Assembly (NCBI RefSeq): GCF_006064855.1
Contig: NZ_CP040753.1
Coordinates: forward strand, 2,836,001 to 2,900,000
DNA length: 64,000 bases
Direction: 5' to 3'
DNA from: Sulfitobacter sp. BSw21498
GTDB taxonomy: Bacteria; Pseudomonadota; Alphaproteobacteria; Rhodobacterales; Rhodobacteraceae
The position numbers and the translations under genes are program-made. The notes below the pieces were generated by a model. It saw only the letters and a list, made by a program, of their open reading frames with translations, did not search any database and had not been told where the DNA came from. Shown in pieces: positions 1 to 8,367 of the stretch. Position 1 is the first letter of the stretch; the number at the start of each line of letters is the position of its first letter.

Positions 1-164
1 TCCTGACCGGGTTTTTGCTGGCGTGCAAAGGTGACGTTCGCCATGACGCTGGTTTCGCCCAGTGTCGCGATCACCGAACCGTCTGCTTGACGGGCCACTT
101 TGCCAGTTTCCAGTGTCAGCGTTTCTTCGCCCCACTGCATGGATTTTTTCGTTACATTAAACAT
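1..164 (-). CDS. pnp: polyribonucleotide nucleotidyltransferase (PNPase), N-terminal part
   Basis: Only the first 54 or so codons are inside the window; the gene runs off the left edge. The reverse-strand protein starts [20 protein letters not shown] and continues with [20 protein letters not shown], which I recognise as the N-terminal edge of the first RNase PH domain of alphaproteobacterial PNPase. PNPase is a phosphorolytic 3'-5' exoribonuclease of the degradosome. The ATG is preceded by an AGGAAAC Shine-Dalgarno. It lies downstream of rpsO on the same strand, the usual rpsO-pnp order, but with a GNAT gene in between. Identification is firm; nothing can be said of the C-terminal KH and S1 domains. 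Confidence 0.93.
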   Translation of the reverse strand, partial: MFNVTKKSMQWGEETLTLETGKVARQADGSVIATLGETSVMANVTFARQQKPGQ

Positions 165-260
165 CTACGTTTCCTGTTTCGGCCCGGATCGGGCCATTTG
201 CGTAGAGGGCATATTCCCCCTGACTCCGGTATCTTCTTTGTCGGGCGCTGGAGTCCGGGC
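165..260 (-). promoter_or_regulatory. pnp leader with GC-rich hairpin next to the Shine-Dalgarno
   Basis: The reverse strand upstream of pnp holds a perfect 6-bp GGCCCG/CGGGCC hairpin (181-195, 3-nt loop) directly before the AGGAAAC ribosome site, and further GC-rich pairing near 240-260. In enterobacteria pnp is autoregulated through RNase III cleavage and PNPase trimming of a leader hairpin. A similar role here is inference from position. Confidence 0.35.
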
Positions 261-381
261 GCCGGCTTTCAGATTGTGCGGCCATACAGCAGTTTCGATG
301 CGATGGGAAGGGAAGCGTTGCCCGTGTGACATGGGGCTTTCACGCGTCCTGCGCAGGCTCGGGCAGAGGACGCTGACGAGG

Positions 382-876
382 TCAGTCAGGCAAGCTCTTG
401 AACATCTTGTAGTTTTGCAAGGTGACCTTGTCTTTGATCACCGTGTTAGGTGCGCCGACGGTCCAGCCCATGCGAATGAAAAACGGTTTTGCTTGTTCGC
501 TGGCAAAGGTCCGCAGCCGCGGCGCGCCCAAAACACGGGCGCGGATTTCAACGGCATGGTACATTGATCGGCCGACGCCTGTTCTCGTGTGGTCTGGATG
601 CACAAAGGCAAGATCAATCAGCCCGCTGGCATCAATGGTCATGAAGCCGATCATCCCGCCACCGCTCTCGGCGACGACACCTGAAACGCCATCGAAACGC
701 TTTTCCCAAGCCACTGGTGCAGGTGCTTTTCCGGCCCAGGCTTCTCGCTGCGCGGCAGAATATACATCAGCTGTGCCCCGGTGCACCGCAGCAAAGAAAA
801 GCAAGGCGGCCTCATTGGTATCTATGGGGGTCAGGTCGCGCAGGTGGATCGGCATGGGGGGGGCTTTTACGAACAT
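382..876 (-). CDS. GNAT family N-acetyltransferase
   Basis: This 164-aa protein has the GNAT fold signature: an N-terminal segment ending in TADVYSAAQREAW, a central strand GMIGFMTIDASGLIDLAFVHP, and the acetyl-CoA loop DHTRTGVGRSMYHAVEIRARV (motif A, Q/RxxGxG/A-like, about residues 95-115). The substrate cannot be told from sequence. It sits between rpsO and pnp, after a good rpsO terminator, so it probably has its own promoter. The start is uncertain: ATG at 876 adds seven residues, ATG at 855 gives a more typical GNAT N-terminus (MPIHLRD), and neither has a clear Shine-Dalgarno. A run of eight G (856-863) lies between the two starts. Confidence 0.75.
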   Translation of the reverse strand: MFVKAPPMPIHLRDLTPIDTNEAALLFFAAVHRGTADVYSAAQREAWAGKAPAPVAWEKRFDGVSGVVAESGGGMIGFMTIDASGLIDLAFVHPDHTRTGVGRSMYHAVEIRARVLGAPRLRTFASEQAKPFFIRMGWTVGAPNTVIKDKVTLQNYKMFKSLPD

Positions 877-890
877 AAAGATATGAAATG

Positions 891-922
891 AAAAAACCGC
901 ACCCTGTTGTCAGGGTGCGGTT
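891..922 (-). terminator. rho-independent terminator of rpsO
   Basis: On the reverse strand a perfect 12-bp stem (AACCGCACCCTG with its complement, 4-nt loop ACAA) is followed by a T run. It lies 28 nt after the rpsO stop codon, so it ends the rpsO transcript before the GNAT gene and pnp. Confidence 0.85.
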
Positions 923-949
923 CTAATCGTGGCGGTACTGCAGCGCGGG

Positions 950-1219
950 TTAGCGGCGCAGGCCCAAACGTTTGATCAGGTCCTGATAACGCGCGTCATC
1001 TTTACCTTTGACATAGTCCAGCAGCTTCCGGCGTGTCGCAACCATTTTCAAAAGGCCACGGCGACCGTGGTTGTCTTTCTTGTGGGTTTTGAAGTGCTCG
1101 GTCAGCGTTGCGATGCGCGAGGACAGAATGGCAACCTGTACTTCGGGCGAACCGGTGTCGCCTTCTGTGGTGCCGAATTCCTTCATGACGCGTGCTTTTT
1201 CTTCTGGCGTAATCGACAT
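950..1219 (-). CDS. rpsO: 30S ribosomal protein S15
   Basis: The 89-aa product starts [16 protein letters not shown] and holds the S15 signature [15 protein letters not shown], the [15 protein letters not shown] segment and the C-terminal [13 protein letters not shown]. Length and sequence are typical of the family. S15 is a primary 16S rRNA-binding protein that nucleates the small-subunit platform with S6, S11 and S18. An AAAGGAGA Shine-Dalgarno precedes the ATG. The gene has its own promoter (about 1326-1354) and terminator (891-922), so it is a single-gene unit inside the rbfA-truB-rpsO-pnp block. Confidence 0.97.
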   Translation of the reverse strand: MSITPEEKARVMKEFGTTEGDTGSPEVQVAILSSRIATLTEHFKTHKKDNHGRRGLLKMVATRRKLLDYVKGKDDARYQDLIKRLGLRR

Positions 1220-1325
1220 CGGGGTCTCCTTTTTGAAAGGTTAAAGTGATGGCACAGGCCGGGATGTCGTCCAGCACAGGCCCATGGAGTATCCCCCGCT
1301 GACAGGAATCAACGGGCGATGGGGG

Positions 1326-1354
1326 CGTATAGGAAAGTTTAGCCCGCTTGGCAA
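1326..1354 (-). promoter_or_regulatory. sigma-70 type promoter of rpsO
   Basis: On the reverse strand TTGCCA and TATACG are separated by exactly 17 nt. The predicted transcript start near 1319 gives a leader of about 100 nt before the rpsO start at 1219. No competing promoter is obvious nearby. Confidence 0.6.
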
Positions 1355-1423
1355 AGCATTATTGTCCGGTCGAGGTGTAACCCGCATGGGGTAAGGACGG
1401 GCAGGGGCGTGCAATTTTAATTT

Positions 1424-2377
1424 TCATCCGCGCGTCAGTCCCGCAGCCAAGGCCGAGCTGAGCGGAATAAGCGATAGGTCGCCGGGCATCAGAAGCTGTT
1501 CCGATTGCACCTTCGCCACGACCGTCCCGTCCATCGAAATCAGGTGAGAGTGTAAATCATTCGGGTCCGGTTCTATCAACACACTCGGCGCTATTGCGGT
1601 TGCATCGCTGTCGTCCCAGACCAGCAACAGGCTGTCATCTACGATGTCGAAAGCACGAATGTCGACGATGCCGTCGGGGCTGACCCAATCACCGAGGATC
1701 ACGTCATCGCGCCCGTCACCCGGGGTCACCGTGTCGTTGGATCCAGCAAGGATCACATCATCACCCCCACCGCCATTCAGATAATCACCTTCGTCGGTAT
1801 CGCTGATGCGCGCGTCTTGCGGGTCTTGGTCAACGATACCGTTGATCGTATCGTTCCCCCATCCGCCAAATAGCGCATCCCCCCCGCGCCCACCTGTCAG
1901 CACATCGTCGCCAAGCCCGCCCATCAAGGCGTCGGCACCACTGTTTCCATACAACCAGTCCTGCCCGGCAGAGCCATTCAGCGTATCTTGGCCCGCCCCA
2001 CCTTGCAGCACATCATCATCATTGTGGCCGGTAAGCCTATCCGCGGCTTCGGCACCTGCCAAGACATCGTCGCCGTCATTCCCATGCAGGTCATCATCCC
2101 CCGAACCGCCGATCAATGTGTCGTCACCGCCGTCCCCAAAGACAGTGTCATCGCCGCCCGCCGCATGCACAAAATCGTCGCCGTCATAGGCCGCGACATG
2201 ATCGCTGCTGGCTGAGCCGGTGATCAGGTCATCCTCAGGTGTGCCAGAGATCAGTTGGAACGTAGGGGTATCTTCATCGAGACCAGAGTCTTCTTCTTCC
2301 TCCTCCTCGACACTGATGTCGATAAAGGCGGCGGCCCCCACGGTGATCAACCCCATTAACCCAGCAAGAAATAGCAT
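1424..2377 (-). CDS. RTX-type calcium-binding repeat protein
   Basis: 317 aa. The N-terminus (LFLAGLMGLITVGAAAFI, about residues 2-20) is one hydrophobic segment, likely a signal anchor. It is followed by an acidic run (EEEEEED). Residues of about 50-200 hold about a dozen nonapeptide repeats of the GGxGxDxUx type (GGDGDDTLIGG-like, GSASSD, GGAGQDTLNGS, GGLGDDVLTGG). These form the calcium-binding parallel beta-roll of the hemolysin family. The C-terminal 90 residues have no repeat and may be a beta domain. No protease or lipase domain is visible, so this is a surface or secreted calcium-binding protein of unknown role. No clear Shine-Dalgarno precedes the ATG, so the start is less certain than the family. 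Confidence 0.8.
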   Translation of the reverse strand: MLFLAGLMGLITVGAAAFIDISVEEEEEEDSGLDEDTPTFQLISGTPEDDLITGSASSDHVAAYDGDDFVHAAGGDDTVFGDGGDDTLIGGSGDDDLHGNDGDDVLAGAEAADRLTGHNDDDVLQGGAGQDTLNGSAGQDWLYGNSGADALMGGLGDDVLTGGRGGDALFGGWGNDTINGIVDQDPQDARISDTDEGDYLNGGGGDDVILAGSNDTVTPGDGRDDVILGDWVSPDGIVDIRAFDIVDDSLLLVWDDSDATAIAPSVLIEPDPNDLHSHLISMDGTVVAKVQSEQLLMPGDLSLIPLSSALAAGLTRG

Positions 2378-2485
2378 TTAAAAACCCGACTTTATTGCCC
2401 GCAAAAATGGCAGGCTTACTCATGAAGAAACCCCGGTACCCCAGGGTCGCGTCACAAGCATAGACGTAATAAAGTTAAGTTGACG

Positions 2486-2995
2486 CTAAGACTTCCACAC
2501 AATCGGCACCTGAGAATAGCGGATATACAAAGGATGCTTCGGGTGCCCGTCCTTTGACAGGCCCAGATGGTAAACCGGCCTATCGCTGCGCAAGAGCTGC
2601 TCCTGCACTTCAGGCCCCCGCCCAAGATGCGCCCCGTGGGTGCCCCAAGCTGCAATTACCTGATCGGCCCACAGGATGCCTTCTTTTAGAATCAGGTCGT
2701 TATCCGGTCCAATGGGATTTTTAGCCTGGCGCATCAGCTTTGGGCTGGTCTCGCGCCAAGCAAAAATGTTGGTGACGCGAAAGCCCCCGAACCCCAAGGC
2801 GCGCGCGCGCCGTTCGCAACGCTCGACCGTAGGATCATTCTCAATTTCTGTCGCTTTTGACGGATTTAGCATCACAAACAGCACCCGCCCCGCATCGGGA
2901 TTCCACACGCGGGTCAGGCTGTAGCGGTAGTTTTCGCAATCCGAGTAGACAGCCGTCGAGGGTGCATCACCCTTGGTATGGCTGCGTGTGATCAC
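2486..2995 (-). CDS. DUF1643 domain-containing protein
   Basis: 169 aa. The core [20 protein letters not shown], with RVTNIFAWR and [10 protein letters not shown] after it, matches the DUF1643 family, whose biochemical role is unknown to me. Its ATG overlaps the truB stop codon by 4 nt (ATGA), so it is translationally coupled to truB and belongs to the rbfA-glycosidase-truB transcript. Length is normal for the family. A nucleotide or DNA related role has been guessed for this family, but nothing in this sequence proves one. Confidence 0.8.
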   Translation of the reverse strand: MITRSHTKGDAPSTAVYSDCENYRYSLTRVWNPDAGRVLFVMLNPSKATEIENDPTVERCERRARALGFGGFRVTNIFAWRETSPKLMRQAKNPIGPDNDLILKEGILWADQVIAAWGTHGAHLGRGPEVQEQLLRSDRPVYHLGLSKDGHPKHPLYIRYSQVPIVWKS

Positions 2996-3909
2996 GCAGG
3001 GTTTGGTTGATTGAACACGCGCGACGGATGAAGCTCTCCGGCTTTGAACCGCCCAACGGCAATCGCGCGGCCCTCGAACGATGCCCAGACCTCGTCGCCG
3101 TATTCGACATTGTGGGCAATCACCATGCCGGGGTTCCCGTTGCGCAGACGTGTGGCCCCCTCTGCCGTGGCTTTGACCTCGGGCAGATCCTGCAGCCCCT
3201 GTTCTAGCGGCAACAGATGTGCGTCCAAGGCGTCAGTGCGGGCAATTTCCTCGATTTGCGCCAGGGTCAGCCCCTCGGACGCCTCAAACGGGCCCGACCA
3301 GATGCGACGCAATTCGCGCACGTGCCCCAGACATCCCAAAGCCTGCCCCAGATCGCGCGCGATCGAACGGACATAACCGCCCTTGCCGCACACCATCTCA
3401 AGCGTCACGTGATCAGCGTCGGGACGGTCCAGCAGCAACAGTTGCTCGACAAAAAGCGGGCGGGCTGCCAGTTCCATGGTTTCGCCTTCGCGCGCCAGTT
3501 TATAGGCCCGCTGGCCGTCGATCTTTACGGCAGAAAACTGCGGCGGCACCTGCTGGATATCTCCGATGAACTTGCCCAAGGCGTTCTTGATGGCATCATC
3601 GTCAGGGCGCAGTTCCGAGGTCGCGATCACTTCGCCCTCTGCGTCATCGGTATTCGTCGCAATGCCAAGACGCACTGTGAACTCATAGGCTTTCAGCGCA
3701 TCAGTAATGAAGGGTACGGTCTTGGTTGCCTCGCCGAGCGCGATCGCCAAAACGCCGGTCGCCTCGGGGTCGAGCGTCCCCGCATGGCCCGCTTTGTTTG
3801 CGTTCAACGCCCAACGGACCTTGTTCACCACGGTGGTAGAGGTCGGTCCGGCAGGCTTGTCCACCACCAACCACCCCGAAATATCCCGTCCCTTGCGCCT
3901 GCGACCCAT
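2992..3909 (-). CDS. truB: tRNA pseudouridine(55) synthase TruB
   Basis: 305 aa from the chosen ATG ([20 protein letters not shown]). An AAGGG sequence lies about 9 nt upstream; the longer frame to 4011 adds residues unlike TruB. The catalytic motif [14 protein letters not shown] holds the nucleophilic Asp, and the [22 protein letters not shown] and [14 protein letters not shown] motifs are present. TruB makes pseudouridine 55 in the T-loop of tRNAs and also acts as a tRNA folding chaperone. It lies downstream of rbfA as in many bacteria, with a secreted protein gene between them. Confidence 0.95.
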   Translation of the reverse strand: MGRRRKGRDISGWLVVDKPAGPTSTTVVNKVRWALNANKAGHAGTLDPEATGVLAIALGEATKTVPFITDALKAYEFTVRLGIATNTDDAEGEVIATSELRPDDDAIKNALGKFIGDIQQVPPQFSAVKIDGQRAYKLAREGETMELAARPLFVEQLLLLDRPDADHVTLEMVCGKGGYVRSIARDLGQALGCLGHVRELRRIWSGPFEASEGLTLAQIEEIARTDALDAHLLPLEQGLQDLPEVKATAEGATRLRNGNPGMVIAHNVEYGDEVWASFEGRAIAVGRFKAGELHPSRVFNQPNPA

Positions 3910-4026
3910 ATCAAATGCCCTTAATTGATTTACCGGCCTCCTATCAAAGGTCCGGCGAGATTGCCCAGAGACTCTGGCTTCCAAATGGTGAAAAATCCTC
4001 GCCGACGGCAAGAAAACTCTTATGCG

Positions 4027-4773
4027 CTACGGTGCGTCCGGTTTCACGACGCCGATAATGGGCCCAAGCGGGCTGAAACCTAGATCATTGCGTCCCAGAT
4101 CGGGGGCGCGCAGTCTCGAGATATTGCCATCGAAATACAGGGCATTCGGCAGTTTCAAATGATCGCGAAACAGCAGCGCAAAGTCGTAGAAATTCACCGT
4201 CTCGTTAGAAATGGCAAAGACCGCTCGTTTGCCATCGGCGCTGGTGCCAACCCCATTACGAATATAGCGCGACGTCCCGTCTTTCAGAAAACGCGGGTGC
4301 AGCTTGCCGTCGATCACCAGCATCGGCCCTGACTGGGTGGCGCTGCGGCAATCGGGGGCCTTTCGCACAAACGCTTTGGTCTCGATCACATCGGCCCGAC
4401 CATCGCGCAGACACAGCACACCATTGGGCAACAAACCAAAATTGCCGGGACCGTCGCTGCTGATGACCTTTTGGTGCTCTTTGCCGTTCTCAAGGTAATA
4501 CCCCACCGGCGCACGGTCATCGTGATACATGCCAGCGTTCATCGCAAAGCCCAATTGTTGGCCCTGCTTTTTCAACGCGGTGTTGAGAGTGTTGAAATAC
4601 CCGTGCGGTTTGCCATCGGGGTCATACAGGAACAGCTCAAGCCGGTCCTGCGTCAGGTCGACGTCGCATATGGTGTAGCCGGTGCCGTTAAAGGTCAGCG
4701 TTTCACATGTTTCCGCATGGACGGGCGCAGCGGCCCAGCCCATGAAACCAAGCGCTGCCCAGAACCGTTTCAC
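4027..4773 (-). CDS. secreted phosphodiester glycosidase family protein (NAGPA/DUF2233 type)
   Basis: 248 aa with a Sec signal peptide ([20 protein letters not shown], cleavage after AHA). The body shows the NAGPA-domain signatures: [65 protein letters not shown] and [14 protein letters not shown]. The family includes the mammalian mannose-6-phosphate uncovering enzyme and bacterial secreted proteins that act on phosphodiester-linked sugars; the substrate here is unknown. Its ATG overlaps the rbfA stop by 4 nt, so an exported protein is coupled to two cytoplasmic translation factors. That is an odd partnership, which looks like an operon of convenience. Confidence 0.85.
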   Translation of the reverse strand: MKRFWAALGFMGWAAAPVHAETCETLTFNGTGYTICDVDLTQDRLELFLYDPDGKPHGYFNTLNTALKKQGQQLGFAMNAGMYHDDRAPVGYYLENGKEHQKVISSDGPGNFGLLPNGVLCLRDGRADVIETKAFVRKAPDCRSATQSGPMLVIDGKLHPRFLKDGTSRYIRNGVGTSADGKRAVFAISNETVNFYDFALLFRDHLKLPNALYFDGNISRLRAPDLGRNDLGFSPLGPIIGVVKPDAP

Positions 4774-5189
4774 GTGTCATCCGATCCGCGGTCCGGGGCG
4801 TCGGCGTCACGGCGCACCACGTCCTGCGCGAGCATTCTGCGCGTTTCGTCCATCCGGTCGAACGTCTCGTCCAGCTGGAACCGCAAGTCGGGCGCAAATT
4901 TCAACGCCAGCTTTTTGGACATCATGCGCCGCAGTTCGCCTTTGTTGCGGGCCAACAGCTTTAGCACGTCCTCCTGCCCGTTACCGCCCAGAGGCAGCAC
5001 ATAGGCCGTCGCGATCTTTAGATCGGGAGAGGCACGTACTTCGCCTACGGTGATCGACATCCGGTTCAGCTCGGGATCGTGGACATCACCACGCGCCAAA
5101 ACATCCGATAAGGCGCGACGAATGGTTTCGCCTACGCGAAGCTGCCGTTGCGACGGGCCTGAGCCCTCATGAAACTTGTTTTTTGCCAT
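4770..5189 (-). CDS. rbfA: 30S ribosome-binding factor RbfA
   Basis: 139 aa from [20 protein letters not shown]; an in-frame ATG nine bases upstream (5198) is the alternative. The small KH-like domain shows [34 protein letters not shown] and [20 protein letters not shown], all typical of RbfA. It binds the free 30S subunit near the 5' end of 16S rRNA during late maturation. The C-terminal 25 residues are charged and specific to alphaproteobacteria. It heads a minus-strand operon running to truB and DUF1643, and is divergent from dapB across about 80 nt. Confidence 0.95.
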   Translation of the reverse strand: MAKNKFHEGSGPSQRQLRVGETIRRALSDVLARGDVHDPELNRMSITVGEVRASPDLKIATAYVLPLGGNGQEDVLKLLARNKGELRRMMSKKLALKFAPDLRFQLDETFDRMDETRRMLAQDVVRRDADAPDRGSDDT

Positions 5190-5268
5190 GCGCTTCATCT
5201 AAGGGTTCGCTGAGGTTTTGCCAAGCAGATCACCACGCGCTAAACCGGAACCGAATAAGGAGCATAAC

Positions 5269-6084
5269 ATGAGCGACACACCCGGCATAGTGATTACAGG
5301 GGCTTCGGGCCGTATGGGCCAGATGTTGATCGGGCAGGTTTTTGCCAGCGACCGGGTGCATCTTGCAGGCGCGGTTGAACGGGTAGGGCATGCGTGGATC
5401 GGTCAGGACATCGGTGTGGCCATGGGCGGCGCAGCAGTAGGCGTGATCGTTACCGACGATCCCGCAGCGGCGATGAGGGACGCGCAGGCGGTTATTGATT
5501 TCACCGCACCCGAAGCGACCCTCGCCTTTGCGAAGATCGCTGCGGCAGCCGGTGTCGTCCATGTTATAGGCACCACGGGGATGTCCGATGCGCAGATCAA
5601 CGGTCTGGATGCGCCTTCGAAACAGACAGTTATCGTGCGGGCTGGTAACATGAGCCTGGGCGTTAACCTGTTGACCCAGTTGACCAAACGGGTCGCGGCC
5701 GCACTGGACGCAGACTTTGATATCGAGGTGATCGAGGCGCATCACAACCAGAAAGTCGACGCGCCTTCGGGCACGGCGCTGATGCTGGGCGAGGCGGCTG
5801 CCGAAGGGCGCGGTGTTGCGCTGGCAGATGTTTCTGATCGCGGGCGCGACGGTATCACCGGTGCACGCAAGCGCGGCAATATTGGTTTTACGGCGATCCG
5901 TGGCGGTGACATCGTCGGCGAGCATGACGTGATGTTTGCTGCCGCAGGGGAGCGAATCATCTTGCGCCACATCGCCTCTGATCGCGCAGTTTTTGCGCGC
6001 GGTGCTATCAAAGCCGCACTCTGGGGGCAGGGAAAACCTGCTGGCGCTTATGATATGCTGGACGTTTTGGGGCTGAATGACTGA
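5269..6084 (+). CDS. dapB: 4-hydroxy-tetrahydrodipicolinate reductase
   Basis: 271 aa. The start follows AAGGAG by 6 nt, and the longer frame from 5218 has no ribosome site. The N-terminal Rossmann loop is [14 protein letters not shown], the NAD(P) and substrate elements IGTTGMS and [10 protein letters not shown] follow, and the DapB catalytic signature [15 protein letters not shown] lies at about residues 157-171. The enzyme reduces 4-hydroxy-tetrahydrodipicolinate in the diaminopimelate pathway, which supplies lysine and peptidoglycan. It faces rbfA divergently. A small secreted protein gene follows after 90 nt. Confidence 0.96.
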   Translation: MSDTPGIVITGASGRMGQMLIGQVFASDRVHLAGAVERVGHAWIGQDIGVAMGGAAVGVIVTDDPAAAMRDAQAVIDFTAPEATLAFAKIAAAAGVVHVIGTTGMSDAQINGLDAPSKQTVIVRAGNMSLGVNLLTQLTKRVAAALDADFDIEVIEAHHNQKVDAPSGTALMLGEAAAEGRGVALADVSDRGRDGITGARKRGNIGFTAIRGGDIVGEHDVMFAAAGERIILRHIASDRAVFARGAIKAALWGQGKPAGAYDMLDVLGLND

Positions 6085-6174
6085 ACGCCGACGCCGCCCT
6101 GTCCTTTAACTGCGGTGAAACTATCTTAACCTTTGCCCCGTATGTTCGTGTGAACAATCTGGTTGGAGGGTGTA

Positions 6175-6531
6175 ATGAGAAAACTGACGTTACTGACGTG
6201 CGCGGCATTTCTGGCGCTGATCGGCCCTGCTTGGGCGGAGTATCAGAAACTGGACAGCCAACGCGACTTTGTCTCGGTGGTGGAGGGTAAGACATTGACC
6301 CGCCCCTTGGTCGAATTGCGCGTTTCTGAAGGCGGCGGTATTTCGGGCACGGGTGCCGTTTGGGACGTGTCAGGAAAATGGGTCTGGAAGGGTGGATATT
6401 TCTGCCGCAGTCTAACCTGGGGCGATGATGACCTTGGCTATAATTGTCAGGAAGTCGCTGTAAATGGTGGAAAAATCCGTTTCACCTCGGACAAGGGTGC
6501 AGGTCAGTCGGCGGTATTCTCGCTGCGGTGA
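6175..6531 (+). CDS. small secreted hypothetical protein
   Basis: 118 aa with a clean signal peptide (MRKLTLLTCAAFLALIGPAWA, cleaved before EYQKL). The mature 97 residues hold two cysteines (YFCRSLTWG, GYNCQEVAV) that could form a disulfide, and conserved-looking DVSGKWVWKGGYF and RFTSDKGAGQSAVF. GGAGGG precedes the ATG closely. I recognise it only as a conserved Rhodobacteraceae periplasmic protein that follows dapB; such proteins are sometimes wrongly named dihydrodipicolinate reductase from the neighbour. It has no DapB features. Confidence 0.75.
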   Translation: MRKLTLLTCAAFLALIGPAWAEYQKLDSQRDFVSVVEGKTLTRPLVELRVSEGGGISGTGAVWDVSGKWVWKGGYFCRSLTWGDDDLGYNCQEVAVNGGKIRFTSDKGAGQSAVFSLR

Positions 6532-6603
6532 TCCGTCGGTTTCTCGGCAGATTGCGCTGCGCTTGACCCTGTGCACTATCCAATTTTCTGATGCGCGACG
6601 ACT

Positions 6604-6882
6604 TTAGAAATCGACCGCGATCCCCTTCTTTTCCCAATCACCGTAGCGGACCGGTTCTGGCCCGTCGCGGCCACCAAGCTCCGTCGGAAGGTCCAGCGCC
6701 TGTGCTGCCTTCCGGCGTTCTGCGGCCTCCGCCAGCGCGCGTTGCGCGGCGGCGGGAAGCTCTTGGTTTACCATAGGCATCGGATCGGGCGTGGGTTGCG
6801 GCGGAATATCCGGCCCGGGCTCCGGCATGGGGGTCGGATCATGGGGTGGGCTTGGCATGGGTCGTTTGACGGCTTCGGTCAT
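6604..6882 (-). CDS. DUF1674 / SDHAF4-like succinate dehydrogenase assembly factor
   Basis: 92 aa. The C-terminus GGRDGPEPVRYGDWEKKGIAVDF is the DUF1674 signature shared with mitochondrial Sdh8/SDHAF4, which binds flavinylated SdhA before complex II assembly. The N-terminal half is a proline-rich low-complexity linker (PMPSPPHDPTPMPEPGPDIP), longer than in mitochondrial relatives. No sdh genes are near. It is divergent from rsmB, a pairing I know from other Rhodobacterales. The function is inferred from the eukaryotic family. Confidence 0.82.
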   Translation of the reverse strand: MTEAVKRPMPSPPHDPTPMPEPGPDIPPQPTPDPMPMVNQELPAAAQRALAEAAERRKAAQALDLPTELGGRDGPEPVRYGDWEKKGIAVDF

Positions 6883-6972
6883 TCTCTCATCCTCTTGAGG
6901 CCACTGTCACCTTGATATACGCCGGAACCAAGCCCAGACAACCCGGGCACCCTAAAGAAGAAAGCGTATCGC

Positions 6973-8244
6973 ATGTCAGACACCGGCGTTCAGGCCCGCA
7001 GAAGTGCGGTGTACCTTTTGGATATGATCCTGGGGGAAGAACGTTTGATGTCAGAACTTCTTGCGGCGGGTGTGCTGGACAAGCTGCCCCCCGATGATCG
7101 TGCGCGGGCCCAGCGACTAGCCACTGATACCTTGCGTGGGATGGAACGGGCGGATCGCCTGCTTCAGAAACACCTCTCGAAATATCCGCCGCTGACCGTG
7201 CGCAATGCGTTGCGGGTCGGCACGATCGAGCTTTGTCAGGGCGGTGCGGCGCATGGCGTGGTGAATGCGATGGTTGAACTGGTCGCGACGCATAAAAAAC
7301 TGGGTCACCTCAAGGGGCTGACCAACGCAGTGCTGCGCAAGATTGCCGCCGAAGGGCCTGAAGCCTGGGCGGCCTTGCGCTCTCCGCGTTTGCCCAAGTG
7401 GCTGCGTGGCCCGCTTGCCGAGGCGTGGGGGCCCGAGGCAATAACCGGCATCGAAGCCGCGCATTTCGCAGGTGCACCGCTTGATTTGACCGCCAAACGC
7501 GACCCCGCCGCACTGGCAGAGGCCGTGGGCGGTGTCGTTCTGCCAACCGGCTCGGTGCGCGTTGTGGATGCAGGGCAGGTGACAACCATGCCCGGTTTCG
7601 CCGAAGGTGATTGGTGGGTTCAGGATGCGGCTGCCGCATTGCCGGTCAAAATTCTTGCGCCGCAAAAGGGCGAGGCCGTTTTGGATCTTTGCGCCGCGCC
7701 GGGTGGCAAGACCATGCAGCTTGCTGCTGCGGGTGCACAGGTCACGGCCGTTGACAGCTCGAAGCAACGGATGCAGCGGGTCAAGGAAAACCTCGCGCGG
7801 GTACACCTGCCGGCCAAATCGGTTGTCGTGGATGCGCGGCGTTTCGAGGGGATGTTCGATGCGATTTTGCTGGATGCGCCCTGCTCTGCGACGGGCACGA
7901 TCCGTCGGCACCCTGATCTGCCCCATGCCAAAGATGGTTCGGAATTCGGCGACCTGATCGAACTGCAATCGGAATTGATCGACCATGCCTGGTCGCTGCT
8001 AAACCCTGGCGGTCGCTTGGTTTTCTGTACTTGCTCGCTGCTGCCCGATGAGGGCGAGGTACAGGTCGACGAGGCGTTAGAGCGTCACGCTGACATGCGT
8101 GTGGACCCCGATGCCTTGGCCGTGCCCGGCGTAGATTCGGCTTGGACCACAGAAGAGGGCGGGCTGCGCTTGCGTCCAGATTACTGGCCTGATTTGGGTG
8201 GTATGGACGGGTTCTACATCGTCTGCCTGCGCAAGGACGCTTAA
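6973..8244 (+). CDS. rsmB: RsmB/NOP family 16S rRNA cytosine-C5 methyltransferase
   Basis: 423 aa. Residues of about 1-140 form a NusB-like RNA-binding domain (RRSAVYLLDMILGEERLMSELL, LGTIELCQGGAAHGVVNAMVEL-like). Residues 220-420 are the class I methyltransferase: SAM loop VLDLCAAPGGKTMQL near 236, motif IV DAPCSATGTIRRHPD near 300, and motif VI catalytic FCTCSLLPDEGE near 350. Two conserved cysteines are thus in place for the cytosine-C5 mechanism. In E. coli RsmB modifies C967 of 16S rRNA. A GC-rich hairpin after the stop (GCGGGCG pairing, 8262-8284) has no T run, so read-through to the heparinase-like gene is possible. Confidence 0.92.
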   Translation: MSDTGVQARRSAVYLLDMILGEERLMSELLAAGVLDKLPPDDRARAQRLATDTLRGMERADRLLQKHLSKYPPLTVRNALRVGTIELCQGGAAHGVVNAMVELVATHKKLGHLKGLTNAVLRKIAAEGPEAWAALRSPRLPKWLRGPLAEAWGPEAITGIEAAHFAGAPLDLTAKRDPAALAEAVGGVVLPTGSVRVVDAGQVTTMPGFAEGDWWVQDAAAALPVKILAPQKGEAVLDLCAAPGGKTMQLAAAGAQVTAVDSSKQRMQRVKENLARVHLPAKSVVVDARRFEGMFDAILLDAPCSATGTIRRHPDLPHAKDGSEFGDLIELQSELIDHAWSLLNPGGRLVFCTCSLLPDEGEVQVDEALERHADMRVDPDALAVPGVDSAWTTEEGGLRLRPDYWPDLGGMDGFYIVCLRKDA

Positions 8245-8367
8245 ACTTCCCCGAATGTGCGGGCGGATTTTCGTCGCCCGCGACAGGGCCTGTCAAAATG
8301 CGGTGACTCAGGTGGCAACAGCGGCTACCATCCGCGAAACGCCAGCAGAGCGTACAAGGGCAGCCGC

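Noticed and set aside
8262..8284. GC-rich hairpin after rsmB as a terminator
   Set aside because: The stem is good but no T run follows on either strand, and the next gene is close; I mention it only under rsmB.
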